A stretch of DNA of 64,000 nt from Isochrysis galbana. Lineage: Eukaryota; Haptophyta; Isochrysidales; Isochrysidaceae. Position 1 is the first letter of the stretch. Each line of letters begins with the position of its first letter. The stretch covers positions 3,082,984-3,146,983 of the forward strand of contig CM030941.1 in NCBI GenBank assembly GCA_018136815.1, read 5' to 3'. Made by a program: the position numbers and the translations under genes. The notes below the pieces were generated by a model, which had not been told where the DNA came from, searched no databases, and was given only the letters and a program-made list of their open reading frames with translations. Positions 30,957 to 42,689 of the stretch are shown here, piece after piece.

Positions 30957-32200
30957 AACAGCGCCACGATATAATACAACGGCCAACACCTGAGGGGAGA
31001 TTAGGGTCACACAAGGGGGTGGTTCCTTGCACCGGCGATACCTGAACCTGAACGCGCGACTTGACCTAAAAACGCTAGGAGCGAACCTACTTTTATAAGT
31101 GGGGGACAATGGGGGCCTCGCGCCCCCCTCGCACCATCGCGGACACCCCCCGGGGTGGGCCCGTACAATCAACCCCAGCCCCTGCCCTTTGGCAGGGGCA
31201 GGGCACTCATCAATCTGTCCCAGACCCTTCGGGGGCGCGGCCCGCGAGCTGCACTCCCACGCCCGCGCTGGGCCTGCCCTCGAGCTGACTCCCCCTCTGT
31301 CCCTTGTCGCCAGGCAGACAGGAGACTTTGGGCGGCCCCCATGGCCAGCGAGGCGAGCGTGGGAGAGGCAGGGGGGGGCCAGGGGCTGAGCCCCAGCCTC
31401 CACTGCCCCCTGAGCTGCCCTTGCTGGCCCCCTGGGAGCCCCCAAAGGGCCCCTGAGAGCAGGCCAGGGCGCGCCGCATGGCGACGCGCCGCAGGGACGA
31501 CGAAGGGAGAGAGTGGAGAGAGGGAGAGGGGGGGGTTTTGCACCCCCCCCGATGGAATGCAGTGAGAAATGGGCCCCGTTTGCGTTAGCAAACGGGTGAG
31601 GGGCGGCTGGCGACAGGAGGGAGAAGAGAAGGGAGTGGCTCAATGGCGAGGAGAGTATCCCAGGTGGCGCAGGCTACTCGAGTCGCAGTCATTTATTTCT
31701 CGAGGACCGCTCACGGCGCGAGCTGGTAAGGGCCGTTCTTCTTGGATTAGAGAGTTCCTCCCCCCCCCCCCGGTGCTTTTTCCCGGAGAGTCGCCCGACG
31801 TAGGTCGGTAGGTCGGTCCGCCTCGATGGGTTTTCCCTCATTTTAACCTGTGGGGGGTTAGAATGGGAGCCGGGGGCCTGCGAGGGGGGAGATGTGGAGG
31901 GGTGCATAGGTGTATGTATCTGTGACAGCAACATGCGTCGAGGCGTACAGGCAGGTGCGCTGAGGGTTGTCGTGTTAGTACCAGGGCTAGTGAGAGTAGT
32001 GGTACTAATGCTCAGTTATACTACATTATTATAAAAACGCTAGGAGCACGCAAGGAGGTAAGCCAGGCGAGGGGCAAACAGGCGACAAGGGGGGGCTACA
32101 AACTACAAAGGTGGCGAGGGCAAAAAGGGCGAATTTAGGATGATGCGACGGTGGCTAGACTACAAGGAGGGGACATAGAAACGCAGACAACTTCTAAAAC
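30957..32200 (+). repeat. Repeat G copy split by repeat B
   Basis: Left piece about 30957-31082 and right piece 32032-32200 align in order with 47300-47600: CACGATATAAT..ACGGC, GGGTCACACAAGGGGG, GGTTCCTTG, AACGCTAGG, GCGACAAGG, and CATAGAAACGCAGAC. Repeat B sits between them with a duplicated TAAAAACGCTAGGAGC. Confidence 0.7.
31083..32031 (+). mobile_element. Repeat B, full length, with 16-bp TSD
   Basis: Flanked by TAAAAACGCTAGGAGC (31067-31082 and 32032-32047). The 5' end is the hairpin CTACTT-TTAT-AAGTGG, then ATGGGGGCCTCGCG. The 3' end is GCTCAGTTATACTACATTATTAT. This 949-bp copy is the reference for the family. A minus-strand ORF (30594-31643) runs through it and across its boundary and is not credible. 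Confidence 0.85.
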
Positions 32201-33087
32201 AAAAAGGTCGAGCTCGCGGATGCGACATCCGCGCCTTTAGGGAGTGCGAGTCCAAACCCGCGCCCACTGGGGGTCTGGGTCAGGTTCAGGTTGTTGAATG
32301 CTCAGTCCATGCCAGGAGGCAGGGCATGAGGGTGACTGACGGCCCCTCCCGGAGGGGAGTTAGTGCCCGGTGAAGGTGAAGGGGGCGCAGAGCGCCCCCG
32401 TTGACCCCCACTTATAAAAGTAGGTTGGCAACACTGCGATGATTGATAGCATGTTCAATTCCGCATGCTCGTCGAGCCTGACATACACTTGCTCTTGCTG
32501 GGGCTGCTGAGAGTTGAACATACGCTTGATTGGCACGGCACAACACACCATAGAGGGCGGCATACAGTCCCACAGCATGGGCTGGGGGACAGCCCAATAG
32601 ACGCCGCAAAAAGATGAGCGCCCGACTCACAACGGGACGGGACTCGTGAGCGGGCGAGGACGCTCGCAGGCACAAGCCTGTCCACATGCGCAAGACATGG
32701 TCCACACTGAGTCACATTAACGATGCATGGAGCCCGGGGCTCCTCAATACGAGGCAATAGCTGGACACTCAGCAAGGTGTGGCACGGTTGCCTGCCCCGT
32801 GACATTCGCCGATGGCGGATTGGCGCTCAGGCGACCGGGCTGCCCCGGACACGTCGAACAGTCGCTCATCGGCGAGGCGACTGCAGGTTCTTCGTGAGCT
32901 GGCTCACGGGCGTGCGGCAGGCGAGGGCTGAGAGCGATGCAGAGTGCCAGCGAGTGACAACCAAGCAGGGCACGGCGATCGGGTGTGCAAGGCGCTCCCA
33001 TCAAATTGCGCGTGGGCGTAGGTCGACAGGGGGCAGCCCGATGAGGTGGACGCTTGGGCGCCACCCGGCTAGCGTCAGCCAGCAGGT
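32201..33087. other. Gene-free spacer with a repeat B 5' fragment
   Basis: Bases 32340-32428 carry a minus-strand repeat B start (hairpin CCACTTATAAAAGTAGG on the plus strand). From 32430 to 33087 no gene or repeat is recognised; it may include the 3' UTR of the gene at 33088. Confidence 0.45.
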
Positions 33088-34461
33088 CTACTTCTTGACC
33101 TCCGCCGCGTTGTAGCAACCCCACTTCAGCTTGGCGCGCTGCTCCTTCTCGATGGGCAGAATCTCCTCAGACTTGTACGTCATACACTTCCAGGTAGCCT
33201 TGAGGTCACGGCACAGCTTCTGGAGTCCAGCCGGCTCGAGCGATGCGGCGTGGTCGGTGCCCTTCCATGTGCGATCTTTTGTGAAGTGGCGCTCGTTCCA
33301 CGTGGCGCCCATGGCGTAGGCGGCGACATCGACTGCGATACCGAGGTGGTGGCCCGAGAAGCCGATGGCCTGGACGCGGTCAACGTACTTGTCATGCAGC
33401 TCACGCAGCTCGAGCAAGCAGACATTGTCGAAGGGAACAGGATAGCCTGAGGTGCAGTTGTAGAGCACAAGCCGCTTCTTCGCGTTGCCTTTGCCCTCCT
33501 CCCAGAACTGGACGATCTTCTCGATCTCCTCCTTGGTTGTCATGCCAGTTGAGATGTGGACATCGCCTGAATACTCATCGCGGAGCACCTGCGCCAATGG
33601 CGGGCTAAGGTGTGGCCAGGCGAGGCGACGGAAAGCGCAGGAGGGTAGCACACATGGCGGGCACACGTGGCGGCGCGCCGCCAACAGGTGCGCGAAGCGG
33701 TGGCATGCACGCCATCTGGCCGGCGCGTGCTGAAGTGGCACCCGCAGACGCGCCCGATGCATCGAGGCGCGAACCTTTTGCATCTCCCAGTGCTGGTTGG
33801 ACGGTGAGCCAACCTTGATCAAGTCCGGGTTGAGCGAAACGATCTCCTTGGCCGAGGTGGTGTCCCAGACGGAGCACGAGTAGCCGAGGCCGATCTCATC
33901 GCAGTGCTGCGCATGTCGAGGGTAGGGAGGTTGGCAAAGGCGCACAATGTGCCTGAGGCATGCAGAGCGCGTTGCATCCACCCGCGCGGCCGATCCGGCC
34001 GATGTTTGTGTGCATGGGTGCGTGTGCGCGCGCGAGTGTGTGTGAGTGTGTGCGTGCACGCGTGTGCGTGTGTGATCGTGGGGGGGGGGGGGGGGGGGGG
34101 GGAGAAAGAGAGAGCTCTCTCCCGAGAGCGCTGGCCGTCGCTGCCTCACCTTCTTGAGCTGCCTATGCTGCTCAACATCCAGCTCCAGAAACTCTCGGTG
34201 CTCTCCATACGTACTCCCATACGAGTTGCGCGGATTCGGGTGCGGCGCCGCGAACTGTTCCGCTGTGAGGAGCTCCTTTGGGTTTCTCTTTTGGAACTTG
34301 CCATAGTCAGCGCCCGCCTGCTTGGCGAGGCTGAGAAGCTCCTTGGCGATGGCTAGATCGCCCATGTGGTTGCACCCGATCTCGGCCATCACCTTGGGCT
34401 CCTTGTATTCGATCGACACCGGCGTCGTCTCGCGAGCACGCTTGTTGTTGGTGGAGGACAT
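33088..34461 (-). CDS. neuB: Sialic acid (N-acetylneuraminate) synthase
   Basis: Three exons, complement of 34150-34461, 33775-33906 and 33088-33588, with phase-0 GT-AG introns of 243 and 186 bp; 314 residues. NeuB-type synthases condense phosphoenolpyruvate with N-acetylmannosamine (or its phosphate) to a nonulosonic acid. The TIM barrel is well conserved: KVMAEIGCNHMGDLAIAKEL, GADYGKFQKRNPKELLT, HPNPRNSYGSTYGEHREFLE, GLGYSCSVWDTTSAKEI, NPDLIKVGSPSN, DVHISTGMTTKEEI, LVLYNCTSGYPVP, AIGFSGHHLGIAVDVAA and ERHFTKDRTWKGTDHAASLE. The usual C-terminal antifreeze-like (SAF) domain is absent; the protein ends at CYNAAEVKK soon after the barrel. KFQKRN and SVWDTTSAKEI resemble marine bacterial synthases, suggesting acquisition from bacteria followed by gain of introns. 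The leader is C/T-rich. Confidence 0.9.
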   Translation of the reverse strand: MSSTNNKRARETTPVSIEYKEPKVMAEIGCNHMGDLAIAKELLSLAKQAGADYGKFQKRNPKELLTAEQFAAPHPNPRNSYGSTYGEHREFLELDVEQHRQLKKVRQRRPALSGESSLFLPPPPPPPHDHTRTRVHAHTHTHSRAHTHPCTQTSAGSAARVDATRSACLRHIVRLCQPPYPRHAQHCDEIGLGYSCSVWDTTSAKEIVSLNPDLIKVGSPSNQHWEMQKVRASMHRARLRVPLQHAPARWRACHRFAHLLAARRHVCPPCVLPSCAFRRLAWPHLSPPLAQVLRDEYSGDVHISTGMTTKEEIEKIVQFWEEGKGNAKKRLVLYNCTSGYPVPFDNVCLLELRELHDKYVDRVQAIGFSGHHLGIAVDVAAYAMGATWNERHFTKDRTWKGTDHAASLEPAGLQKLCRDLKATWKCMTYKSEEILPIEKEQRAKLKWGCYNAAEVKK

Positions 34462-35470
<1,009 letters not shown>

Positions 35471-36614
35471 AGAGAAGAAACAAACGAGAGGGAGCTAGCA
35501 CGAGATCGAACCTCCGTCGCCGACGGGGAGGAGAGAAAAAGAAAACCGTTCGGTCCGCGCCCGTGGCCCTCGCGCCAGTACTTTCTACTTTCTACTCTCC
35601 CGCGCAAGGGGTCGCCCCGCGCCCCGCCCCCCCCCTCCCCCCCGGTATGGCGACCTCCCCCCCCCCTGCACTACGCACTACTAGGCTACTAGGGGGGTAG
35701 GGGTAAAGGGCTTGGATATGGCCCGGTGCCCCCCCCCCCTATCTAGCCCTGTCGCTTCCGCGAATCGAATCGACGCTCGTTAGAATTCTCTTTAGTTCGG
35801 CATTTATCGTTATCGTTATACAACTATCAGTAAAATTGATATAGGGTCATGGGGGCCCCGTTCCCCGCCCCTTCCTCCATCGCAGACACCCCCTGGGTGG
35901 GCCTGCACACTCAACCTCAGCCCCTGCCTGTTGGCAGGTGTGTCGCATCCGCGATCGACCTTCTTGTTTTAGAAGTTGTTTGCGTTTCTATGTCCCCTCC
36001 TTGTACTTGTAGGACCTTCGGTGACATGCTCATAATCGCGGAAGGCGAGGAGGTTTCGGCCTCACCACTCCCAACGCCATCTCTTTCTATCTAATGTGGG
36101 CTCATTGATTGGCATTAGTTGGGCACAGATTCGTGTCCTCCCATCAAGATACACTCCCCCTCTCATTCGCTTCCCCATCGTACTCTCCCATTACCCCCCA
36201 TCCTTTATGTCCAGCAACCTTGCATGAGTGTGAGGGAGTCCTAGCTTTCACCGACGGGGATGAGCACGGTCAGGTGCCGTCATCCTCAACAGCAAAAGAT
36301 GGACGATGAGAGACACACTGACCTGTGTGCACAACGTTCAAAAGGAGAGCCCTACACGTACCGAAGGCAAAAGGAGCTGTACGCGCGAGGGGATCCAGGT
36401 ACCGACGAATCGTCTCCTGTTACAATGGCTCAAATCCAGCCGTGCACGATGACGCTATTTCGGCATTGGCGGCGATGAATACATTACCACCACGCGCTTG
36501 CACGAGGAGCTCCGTCTCTTCCCTACGAAAGGCAACAAGACTACCGGGGGCTGTTCCAATGTTGAGACAGCGGACAGGTAGCGACGGCGTCGCGTCCCGC
36601 GAGAGGTCGATCAT
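35471..36614. other. Spacer with repeat B/G fragments
   Basis: A hairpin CTATCA/TGATAG then GGTCATGGGGGCCCCG at 35825-35860 starts a truncated repeat B-like copy to about 35940. It is followed by a repeat G end piece (TTTTAGAAGTTGTTTGCGTT). From 36000 to 36614 I see no gene. Confidence 0.5.
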
Positions 36615-36983
36615 TTAACCAAGGTCGACAGCGCACCCTTGTTGAGACTTGCTTGATTGTACATCTGGCGGAGAGGGAGGATTCGATGGCGGCCCCGACA
36701 ATGGCGGCCCCGACGATGGCGGCCCCGACGATGGCGGCCCCGACGATGGCGGCCCCGACGATGGCGGCCCCGACGATGGTACTGATTCTTGAAGTTCTTT
36801 TTCAAGTTCTTTTTCATCAAACAGCTTGTGAAAGAAACTGTCGTTCATTACTCCAGAATTCATGGTCGTGTTGTAAGAGGATTGCATGCCGCATGTCAAA
36901 GTCTTAATACGCGTCGCCGTTCCAGTTAGAGCCAGCTGAATCCAAAGGATTGCTTCATTCGAATGGGAAAGGGACACCTTCAT
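36615..36983 (-). CDS. Hypothetical protein with SSGPP repeats
   Basis: 122 residues from an ATG: MNDSFFHKLFDEKELEKELQ leads into a variable run of SSGPP units and ends QQGCAVDLG. The repeat comes from a 15-bp DNA repeat. It is downstream of, and on the same strand as, the TIR gene. No family recognised; it could be a small host gene or the remnant of one. Confidence 0.35.
   Translation of the reverse strand: MKVSLSHSNEAILWIQLALTGTATRIKTLTCGMQSSYNTTMNSGVMNDSFFHKLFDEKELEKELQESVPSSGPPSSGPPSSGPPSSGPPSSGPPLSGPPSNPPSPPDVQSSKSQQGCAVDLG
36685..36781 (+). repeat. 15-bp tandem repeat, about 6.5 units
   Basis: GATGGCGGCCCCGAC repeated with one variant base in the second unit. On the minus strand it encodes SSGPP units. 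Unit length is a multiple of three, so copy-number change would keep frame. Confidence 0.9.
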
Positions 36984-37073
36984 AACCCTATGGGTATCTT
37001 CGGGATGATGAGCTTGTCGGTTGGTCGAATGCCTAATGCTAATGAGAGCCTAGTAGGCGGGTGGCGATCCCCA

Positions 37074-39402
37074 TCATATCCCACGGCGAGTCAGGAGCTC
37101 CTCATCTTCATAGCGGATTTGGTGCAGAAACTCATACGCCCCTTTGCGAGTGAAGAGTGCGTCGAGCCTAGCCTCTAGCTGCCGCATCCGAGAGTGCATG
37201 TTGCTCAATTGACTCCCATCGCGTGATTGATCAGCTTCGGTGGAATCCTTTGGGTCCGGGATCTTTTCTCTCTCTTTGCGAGCTGCATCATCCTGTTCTT
37301 TTTCAATTTGTTCCCTCTGATCCATCAACTGCTCGTTGTCTGTGTCTTTGAAAGAATGGCCGGCGATACACTCGGGCACCTGATTTTTGGGAAATACAGG
37401 CGCGATGTTCTTCACCTGGTGCAGGATAGAATCGATGCAATGCACAATACTTTGGACTTCCTCGTGTATAGATTTCACATCTACTTCGAGAAGCTTTTTG
37501 TGGATCTGTGGATCAAGCTCTTTGATGAGGGGAATAACTTTATCCGGGGTGAGCTTGTACGCGTTGTAGACAAGCTGGATCGGTTTTTCGTTTCTCATTG
37601 CTGTGTACATTTCGAAGCAGCAGAACCACGACTTGAAGTATCGGGGAGAAATAACGGCTAGGAATACATCGCAATTCTTGACACCGTCCTCCATAGCCTT
37701 GACTGAGCGATCTTCTCTGTATTTGTCAAGCCAATGATAGCCGTCACCACCAGGCAGTTTAGTGTACAACATGTTCACGGCGCCGTCAGCCCCATCGTCC
37801 TGCTTGTAAGAGATAAAGAAACGCGGGTGCTTGTCCAATATGTACTTCCGGGAGATGATGTGAGCAATGATCATCACCATACTCAGCGTGAGACCCAAAG
37901 CACCGAGCATGCGTACATAGAAAGCAAACTCTGCCGCTAAGGATTTCTCGCCGGTGCCTGAATATAAAGCGTGGGCCGTGAGAAAGGTTGCGCATCCTGC
38001 GACGACAAGCGCGGAAATGATACCGATCCGAAGAAACCAGCTTCCCTTAGTCATGAAGTTTCCGATGTCGAGCGATCGGTCGGCTGATCGCACGAACTGC
38101 TTCAAGAGGACGAGACCACCACAATACATTTGCGCAAACAGGTTGTCGCCGATCGGGCCCTTAGAGATGTTCTCGGCAGTGAGTGAGCGGCACGCCCCAT
38201 AGAGAGACGTAAAGACGCCCCAACCTCCGTCGTCGCATATAATGCTGAGCGAACCACCGAATTGCTGCCAAGGGAGTTGGAGCGATTCAGTTCTTTCGCA
38301 GTAGCGGTCCAGGTATGTCTGGTTGATGTAGGCTCTGCACTCTTCAAATGCGGGATAGGCGAACATTTCTGACGAGAAAGCTCCCGCAGCAAGCACGATG
38401 TTGGTGCCTATGCGCGGACGGCGGCACGCAAGGTAGAGCGCCCTGGTCAGACTAGGCTTGCCGGGGCAGCAGAACCAACCCTGAAGTCACAACGGCGCCT
38501 CTCTCACGAAAAGGCTTGCCTGCTGATCTCCCTGTCCGACACGCGGAGGTGATTGAGCCCCACCTGCCCGGGCCCAATCCATACGTACCTGGCGAGCTTG
38601 GAACAGTGAGTTCGATGAGAACACCAAAGCTGGTGAGAAAGAGCTGGAAGGCGATGACGCCAAGAAGAGTTGGCTCGAGTGAGTGAGTACAATAATTCAT
38701 AGTGTTCTCCCTCTCGAGGCGCAGCAAGCCTCTCACGAATACATGCACAGAGCTCACAACGAGCGCGTAGAAGGCAGTGATAGTGAAGGCGATGAGCACC
38801 AATCGGAAGGCGTTCTCTGATACAGCTCCGGAGGCGTTGATGATGAAACTGGTGTAGCCAACAGAGCACACCAGTGGCATAATGACGTACAAGGTCAAGG
38901 CAGCGATGCCCAGCCGGCTGCCTTGCTTCTTTGCAAAAGAAACGTCATTCTGATCCCACATTGAGCCCTTTCCCTTCTTTTCTATCTTGGTGGTGATGTC
39001 GCGCGCAACCTCACTCGCGAATCGGGCTACAGAGTAATAGAGGATCATGAGTACGAGCGGAATCAACAGAAACATGGAGTTTGTCCAAGAGGAGAGGGTA
39101 CTGAGGATGACGGGTGTGCGCAGCGTGCTCGTCTGCACATTGATGCCCAGCGAGACGGTGTAGGCGATCAACATGAGGAGCATGGGCAACTGAAGAACAA
39201 TGTGGGAGTTTTGTGTGTACTGGAGGCCAAAGTACTCGTGCCACGTCTCTTTGCGCCGTATGCCAAAGTCCTCATGTTGGGTCTCAACATTGAGTGCAGG
39301 CGCCGCCGTTGTGCCGTCGTCCAGCTCGAGACAGGGTATCTGCGCCGACCCATTCTCGCTTTCGCTCTCACCACAGCTCGGGGCCACCTTGGAGTTCGCC
39401 AT
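37074..39402 (-). CDS. Multi-pass membrane protein with TIR domain
   Basis: Two exons, complement of 38589-39402 and 37074-38407, intron GTACGT/TAG of 181 bp in phase 1; 715 residues. An acidic N-terminus is followed by about seven hydrophobic segments: IVLQLPMLLMLIAYTVSLGI, FLLIPLVLMILYYSVARF, LGIAALTLYVIMPLVCSVGY, VLIAFTITAFYALVVSSVHV, LLGVIAFQLFLTSFGVLIEL, then near 396-420 and 432-457. A cytosolic TIR domain spans about 468-575: RFFISYKQDD, WLDKYREDRSVKAMEDGVKN, CDVFLAVISPRYFKSWFCCF and then Glu537, the position of the catalytic Glu of NAD-cleaving TIRs. A Lys/Glu-rich tail with a likely coiled coil (QREQIEKEQDDAARKEREK) ends it. TIR domains act in immune and cell-death signalling by assembling or by hydrolysing NAD. 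The coupling to this membrane part is unfamiliar to me. Base composition is less GC-rich than in nearby genes. Confidence 0.8.
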
Positions 39403-39715
39403 CAGCCAAGATCGGTCGACGAGCGTCCAGATAGTCCGGGACGCGGGAGGGAGCCCCCGCTGTAACCGAAACTGACACCGGGGTCAGAGGATGGAAGATG
39501 TCAGAAGCTCTGGTAGCAACTGAGGGCGGCTGTTTCTGTTGTATTCCTACAAGACACACAGATTCGGATTCCCCATGGTCTCAAGTCCAGGTTTGCAGGT
39601 TTTGGTCTCGAAATTTGCGATTCGAATTTTGTTTTTGCTGTTACTATAATTGTTGGCTCGTTTAAGGTAATAAACCGGCATGACTTCGACTTCTCGTTCT
39701 GCAGTCGCTCTGCGA

Positions 39716-39765
<50 letters not shown>

Positions 39766-39819
39766 CCGCCTCTCCTCGGCCGACGGCAAGAAGATTCGTC
39801 CAAAACATTCTCTGGTCCC
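39403..39819. other. 5' flank of the TIR gene and CT microsatellite
   Basis: 39545-39670 resembles 29740-29830 (GATTCGGATT, GGTCTCGAAA). A CT run lies at 39720-39763. No gene. Confidence 0.5.
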
Positions 39820-40440
39820 AAGATATCTCGTGGGGGGTCTCTCCGCGCTCCGCGAGGGAAAGGACGCGATCTCGCTCCGAGATCGGCCTCGCGCCCTCCC
39901 ACGCTGCCCCGCCGTGCCCTCGGTCCCTCGCCCCCCCGCGGCAGGTTCTTTCCCTCGGCGTGCCGTCCGTCGCCTCCGGCCGTTATATTAATTCCCCCCC
40001 CCCCGCGCGAGGTTCTCTTCTCCCCCGCGCGCGGTTCGTTTCCTCCGGCCGTCGTTGTTCCCCCCCTCGCTTCGATTCCTCTCGCGGTTCCTTCGATGAT
40101 TGCCTCCATCTCGTCCGTTCTTCTTCGCGATCCTCGCGGAGGGGGCACCGACGTTTAATGTTAGTTTCGTCGCGGTTTCGATGAAAGAAAGGAAGAACGA
40201 ATGGCACGCGCCTCGCGTCTCGCGTCTTGTTTCGTCGCCCCTTGCTCGTCGCTTGTCTAGAAGGTCTCTCCGCACATCGGCTTCTCCCCCCGCGCGAGTT
40301 TGGATCTCTCCTCGACCCTCCGCGTTGGCTTCAGCGGACGAGTTCCACTTTAACGATAGTTCGAACCCTTCGGTGGCGTAGTTATGCGCTCTCTTTCCGT
40401 ATATCTTCGCGCATGACGAGCGATCGCCTTCCTCCTCGAT
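39820..40440 (+). repeat. Repeat H copy, 3' part
   Basis: It aligns with 23840-24500 in opposite orientation (AGGGGGCACCGACGTTTAAT, CTTCGATGATTGCCTCCATC). The hairpin end is missing at the left, where a CT run begins. Confidence 0.65.
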
Positions 40441-40880
40441 CTCGCCGAAGACCCGGTTCTCTCTCTCAACCCCGCGCTGGCCTGCGACGTGCTCCTGCAA
40501 CTGCGACGCCACCTTCGCGGCCAACGTGCCCGGCTTCGCCAAAGACTCCGCCTCCATGGAGTGGGACCGCCTCGTAGCCCGTGAAGCCGGCTCCGATCTC
40601 TTAGAGTTCCTAGGCCTCCGTCCGATGCCGTCATTTACGCCACCGAGCTCAATAAGAAGCTTCTCGAGTCGTGGCGTTCCGCCCTCGAAAGTACTCAAGA
40701 AGCGCAACGCGAATCGATGCGCTCCGGGGCACCGAACCAGATGCTCCGGCTCTGTTCCTTCAAGGTTTCGCTTTACCTGCAGGCGAGGAGCCGCCGGGGG
40801 CCGGGGGCCGCAGGGGGCATGCCGAGCGAGACACAAGGTGATGGCCCGACCACCCTACCACCCTAGTTTTGTTGAACACG
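40441..40880 (+). other. Retroelement-like sequence, unresolved
   Basis: Plus-strand frames give SASMEWDRLVAREAGSDLLE and similar protein-like stretches with frame changes. It adjoins repeat H without a boundary signature and may be more of the same element. Confidence 0.35.
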
Positions 40881-40883
40881 CGC

Positions 40884-41545
40884 AGCTAAGTTTATACTTA
40901 GCTCAGCATGGGGGGGCGCCTCGCGTCCCCCCTCTCAGGCACCAATTCCCCTCCGGGGGGCCTGTCGGTCAACCCCAAGCTCTGCCTTCTGGCTTCTGGC
41001 ATGAGCAGGGCATTCATCACAACAACCCAGACCCCCAGTGGGCGCGGGCCGCGAGCCGCACTCCCAGGCCCGCATGGGCCTGCTCTCGTACTGACTCCCC
41101 CCCCCCCCCTGGTCGCCAGGCAAACAGGGGCCTCTGGGTGGCACCCAAGGCCAGCGAGGCGAGTGAGGGAGAGGCAGGGGGGGCCAGGGGCTGAGCCCCA
41201 GCCTCCACTGCCCCCTGAGCTGCCCTTGCTGGCCCACTGGGTGCCCCTGAAGGACCTCTGAGAGCAGGCCGTGGCGCGCCGCATGGCGACGCGCCGCAGG
41301 GAGAGAGGTGGAAGAGAGCGAAGCGAGGGACGAGGGGGGGATTTGCACCCCCCCCGATGGAGTGTGGTGAGAAACGAGACCCGTTTGCGTTAGCAAACGG
41401 GCGGAGAGGGGCGGCTGGCGACAGGAGGAAGATGAGGAGGGGGAGACTCAAGACGCCTACGGGAACCAAGGTGGCAGGTATCTCGAGGCGCAGTCTTTTA
41501 TTTCTCGAGGACAGCTCGCGGCGAGAGCTGTAAGGGCCGCGGCAG
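40884..41545 (+). repeat. Repeat B variant with AGCTAAGT hairpin
   Basis: Starts AGCTAAGT-TTAT-ACTTAGCT, then CAGC and ATGGGGGGGCGCCTCGCG. The body matches repeat B (CAGGCAAACAGGGGCCTC, TGGCGACAGGAGG, TTATTTCTCGAGGACAGCTC). The stem differs from the B reference at several paired positions. Confidence 0.7.
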
Positions 41546-42653
41546 AGATCGTATCGGACATACGCTGCGGGTTGGAATGGATCCACCTCAAGCCAGCGTT
41601 CGAGAGATAAGTGCACGGCGGGTGCGAGATAATCAAGTCCCACCCGAGGTCTTGGACGAGATCCGCGTCCCCGTCGAAGTGCGGAATGTAGTCGACTTCG
41701 GACGGAAACAAATCACATACGTCGCCACATCAGCGCCAGCAAGCAGAAACATCGACGAGACCACTCCACTCGTCTCGCCGATAACCAAGACGCGAGGACA
41801 CGAGATGCCGTCGGGCTGCATGGCCTCGACGTCACGCCTAATGTCGCCGAGCGTGGTACAGATTTCGTCGAAGTGGATGGGAAGTACGTGAGCCGGAGAC
41901 TCAGGTGGTTGGCTAGGCCGAAGAATGAGCTGTGCCGCCTCGGCGATATCTTTCGGCGTTACGTGAGCGGCACCGTGGGCGGCGGTGCGTTGAAAAGCGA
42001 GATCGAGGACGTACGAGAGGGCCTCTCCCTCCTTCAAGGAAGGACGAGTGCGCGCGAGATGAACGAGCAAATCTTCAGCGGCCGGAATCAAAGCCAGGCG
42101 CACTGAAAGCTGGCAAAGCGGAACGACAGCGGAAACGGAAACGGGACTGCGTGTGACCGGAATGCGGTGGTTGTTGGGTGGGTTGAGGTGGGGCTTGTTG
42201 TGTCTGTTGTGGCACCTGCGCCTCAGGCCCAGCTGCCTCGGCGTACGATTTCTGGGAATTGTTCTTGGAAGAGTTGGAGGCCGAAAAGGCCCCCATGATG
42301 GATTGTTGTGTGAAGTGCCCGCCCACGAGGGGTGCACTGGTGGTAGGAGTTGCCTCCATGAGGGTGACAGCAGTGCTGCCACCCACCATGGGGAGTCCTT
42401 GATTGAGTGGCATGGCGGCAGAGGCAGGCAGCAGAGCCAGGGGCTGGCTCTGCTGTTCTGCAGGGAACAGGACTCTGCCTATTCCCTGCTTCTGAGGGTG
42501 TTGAGGAGGCTATGGCGGGAGGATCATGTCGACGTCGCTGTCAGTGAGGGGGACAGCCTGCGAGCGCTTCGGCTCCGGCGGCTTGGGGCGACCCCGGTGG
42601 GGCGTCGTGGCGGCGGGGGGCTGGGAAGTGGGAGCGGTCGGCGCGCGCTCCAT
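41457..42653 (-). pseudogene. Retroelement ORF with methyltransferase-like domain
   Basis: The minus-strand frame starts at the ATG right after a hairpin (42653, MERAPTAPTSQPPAATTP). It passes one stop, a gag-like region (NSSKNNSQKSYAEAAGPEAQ), a frameshift, and a helical stretch (PKDIAEAAQLILRPSQP). It then reaches VLVIGETSGVVSSMFLLAGA, a second frameshift near 41710, and DLFPSEVDYIPHFDGDADLV plus WDLIISHPPCTYLSNAGLRW. The glycine-rich loop, the acidic strand end and the HPPCTYLSN motif fit a SAM-dependent methyltransferase of the type seen in phages, and cytosine methyltransferases are known in some algal retrotransposons. The copy is broken at three places and ends in repeat B sequence. 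Confidence 0.55.
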
Positions 42654-42680
42654 CGCTCAAACTATAACAATAGTTTTTCG
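42654..42680 (-). repeat. 5' hairpin of the methyltransferase-like element
   Basis: Minus strand AACTAT-TGTT-ATAGTT, then TGAGCG and ATGGAGCGCGCG. It is nearly identical to the start of repeat H at 24530. Confidence 0.7.
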
Positions 42681-42689
42681 AGATACCAC

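Noticed and set aside
30594-31643. 349-codon minus-strand ORF
   Set aside because: It spans repeat B, repeat G and the antisense of another ORF; composition only.
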